Shown one piece after another: positions 37,012-37,712 of a DNA stretch of 37,712 bases. The notes beneath the pieces were generated by a model, which saw nothing but the letters and a program-made list of their open reading frames with translations, made no database searches and was not told the DNA's origin. The position numbers were made by a program, and so were the translations under genes. The stretch is from positions 1 to 37,712 of the IMG/VR virus record IMGVR_UViG_3300032291_004494, one strand, 5' to 3'. Every line of letters starts with the position of its first letter. The stretch's first letter is position 1. Source of the DNA: a virus.

Positions 37012-37213
37012 GAACCTATTGAGAGGCTAAGAAGGATCATGCTCTTTGTCTGGAACCGTGTGGCAAAAACGGCGAAAACCAAATTTTTGTCCAGAACCTT
37101 GGCGAAACCCAATTTTCGCCGATCATCCTCGGAAAACCCAAATTTTCTCGCATCTTATCCCAACCCATCCCCGATCATCCCGGTTCGTCCCGGATGTCTA
37201 GAATGATGTGTCA
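37012..37213. mobile_element. phage left-end region (attL side)
   Basis: The 202 bases between the repressor stop and the host sequence contain no gene. On the minus strand the end reads TGACACATCATTCTAGACAT, i.e. it starts with the 5'-TG typical of Mu-type ends (plus strand ...TGTGTCA at 37207-37213). The region is A/T-richer and holds three repeats for transposase. Junction at 37213/37214 is inferred from the stop of the PriA frame and the CA/TG terminus; the other end lies outside the window. Confidence 0.7.
37071..37150. repeat. three end repeats, putative transposase-binding sites
   Basis: Three related units begin at 37071 (GGCGAAAACCAAATTTTT), 37101 (GGCGAAACCCAATTTTCG) and about 37130 (CGGAAAACCCAAATTTTCTC), about 30 bp apart. 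Consensus GGCGAAAACCCAAATTTT. They resemble in number and placement the L1-L3 MuA sites. Additional GATCATCC words occur at 37121 and 37173. The terminal 60 bases carry no further copy of the unit. Confidence 0.65.
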
Positions 37214-37426
37214 AGGAACATCGGATGCCTCATCCCACACCACGCCAAGCACCTGCCGCCCGCCCAGGGGCACAGCCACAAAACTGCCAGGGGGCGGCGC
37301 GTCATCCTCCGCCCGGTAATCATAGGCATCCGCAAGCGGCAGCGGCAGCAATACGCGCAAGCGTTTGGCAGTGTTTGAAGAAATTGATTCAGGCAAAAGG
37401 GACTGCTTTCGCGAAGGGGCCGGCAT
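37214..37426 (-). pseudogene. priA: priA N-terminal fragment, interrupted by prophage
   Basis: The minus-strand frame from ATG 37426 encodes about 70 residues: KRLRVLLPLPLADAYDYRAE, then APPPGSFVAVPLGGRQVLGV and VWDEASDVP. This is the N-terminal DNA-binding domain of primosomal helicase PriA (normally ~730 residues, involved in replication restart). The frame ends with a TGA formed from the phage end (37213-37211). The remaining codons should lie beyond the other end of the prophage. The bases AGGAA (37214-37218) are the predicted 5-bp target duplication. Confidence 0.8.
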
Positions 37427-37529
37427 GGGCTAAGGTTTAGCCCATTCGCGAAGGGAAGGCTTGCGCTTTGCATCGCGCGGCGCCATTCCCCGCCGAAGCC
37501 TTGTCTTTCGCCATGCAGGATTGGAATTC
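37427..37529. promoter_or_regulatory. divergent host intergenic region priA/transaldolase
   Basis: A 103-base gap between two divergent host genes. It must contain both promoters, but I see no clear -35/-10 pair; AGGA about 10 bases before the transaldolase ATG (37530) is the ribosome site. No operator or RNA gene is evident. Confidence 0.35.
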
Positions 37530-37712
37530 ATGAAGTTTTTCGTTGATACCGCCGAAGTTGCCGAAATCCGCGCCCTTGCCGAATTGGGCATGGTGGATGG
37601 CGTAACCACCAATCCTTCTTTGATCGCCAAATCCGGCCGCGACATGAAGCAAGTGATTGCAGAAATCTGCGCCATAACGCCCGGGCCTGTCAGCGCCGAA
37701 GTGACCGCGACG
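37530..37712 (+). CDS. transaldolase / fructose-6-phosphate aldolase family, N-terminal part
   Basis: The first 61 residues ([20 protein letters not shown], then [18 protein letters not shown]) run off the window. F-V-D-T-A ... G-V-T-T-N-P-S-L is the signature of the small (~217-residue) class I transaldolase/FSA family, which transfers dihydroxyacetone units in the pentose phosphate pathway. The Schiff-base lysine lies further downstream. It is a host chromosomal gene divergent from priA; the symbol tal or fsa cannot be decided from this part. Confidence 0.88.
   Translation, partial: MKFFVDTAEVAEIRALAELGMVDGVTTNPSLIAKSGRDMKQVIAEICAITPGPVSAEVTAT

Noticed and set aside
1-37712. tRNA, rRNA, CRISPR arrays, insertion sequences
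   Set aside because: I looked for conserved tRNA arms, regular repeat-spacer patterns and IS-type inverted ends and saw none apart from the Mu-type end itself.

Overview
The window is almost entirely one Mu-like (transposable) Myoviridae-type prophage, lying in reverse orientation next to a short piece of host chromosome. The high GC content, the frequent CGCG/GCGC words and the two host genes at the right end (an N-terminal piece of primosomal helicase PriA and the start of a small transaldolase / fructose-6-phosphate aldolase) point to an alphaproteobacterium. Rhodospirillales/Acetobacteraceae is my best guess, but the window does not prove it.

Layout from the phage left end (high coordinates) towards the right end (low coordinates). 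37214-37712 is host DNA. The phage left end begins at 37213 with a terminal 5'-TG (minus strand), followed by three ~30-bp-spaced repeats that look like transposase end sites. 36238-37011 (+) is a LexA/S24-type c repressor. 36157-36237 is a control region with two identical operators 42 bp apart. The early operon runs leftwards on the minus strand from 36156 to 28037. It encodes a Ner-like regulator, a ParB-like protein, small ORFs, transposase A, the B-like AAA+ ATPase, a DnaA-domain-IV protein, a zinc-finger-like peptide, Gam, a secreted SNase, a protein with a DnaA-domain-I-like module, GemA and small proteins. 27531-28034 (+) is a lone secreted 'moron'. 27097-27465 (-) is a Mor/C-family late activator. 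The late operon follows: lysis (M15 endolysin, holin, Rz/Rz1), small and large terminase with an inserted DNA methyltransferase, portal, gpF and gpG; then protease/scaffold gpI, decoration protein and capsid; then neck, sheath, tube, tail chaperone with frameshift, tape measure, baseplate (N, P, gp45, gp46, gp47, gp48), tail fibre and a set of carbohydrate-binding-like accessory proteins that runs off position 1. The phage right end is outside the window.

The strongest regulatory observation is an identical 18-bp interrupted palindrome (TGCGGAC-N4-GTCCGCA, with conserved flanks) at only two places: directly in front of the endolysin gene (27075-27092) and directly in front of gene I (18330-18347). 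These are the positions of the C-activated late promoters Plys and PI in phage Mu, and a Mor/C-family gene sits beside the first one. Other points to follow up: DnaA domains I and IV encoded as separate phage proteins on either side of the replication genes, a ParB-like protein, a canonical T TTT TTG -1 frameshift site in the tail chaperone gene, a ~250-residue domain inserted inside the gp48/YmfQ baseplate protein, and insertion of the prophage into host priA after about 70 codons.
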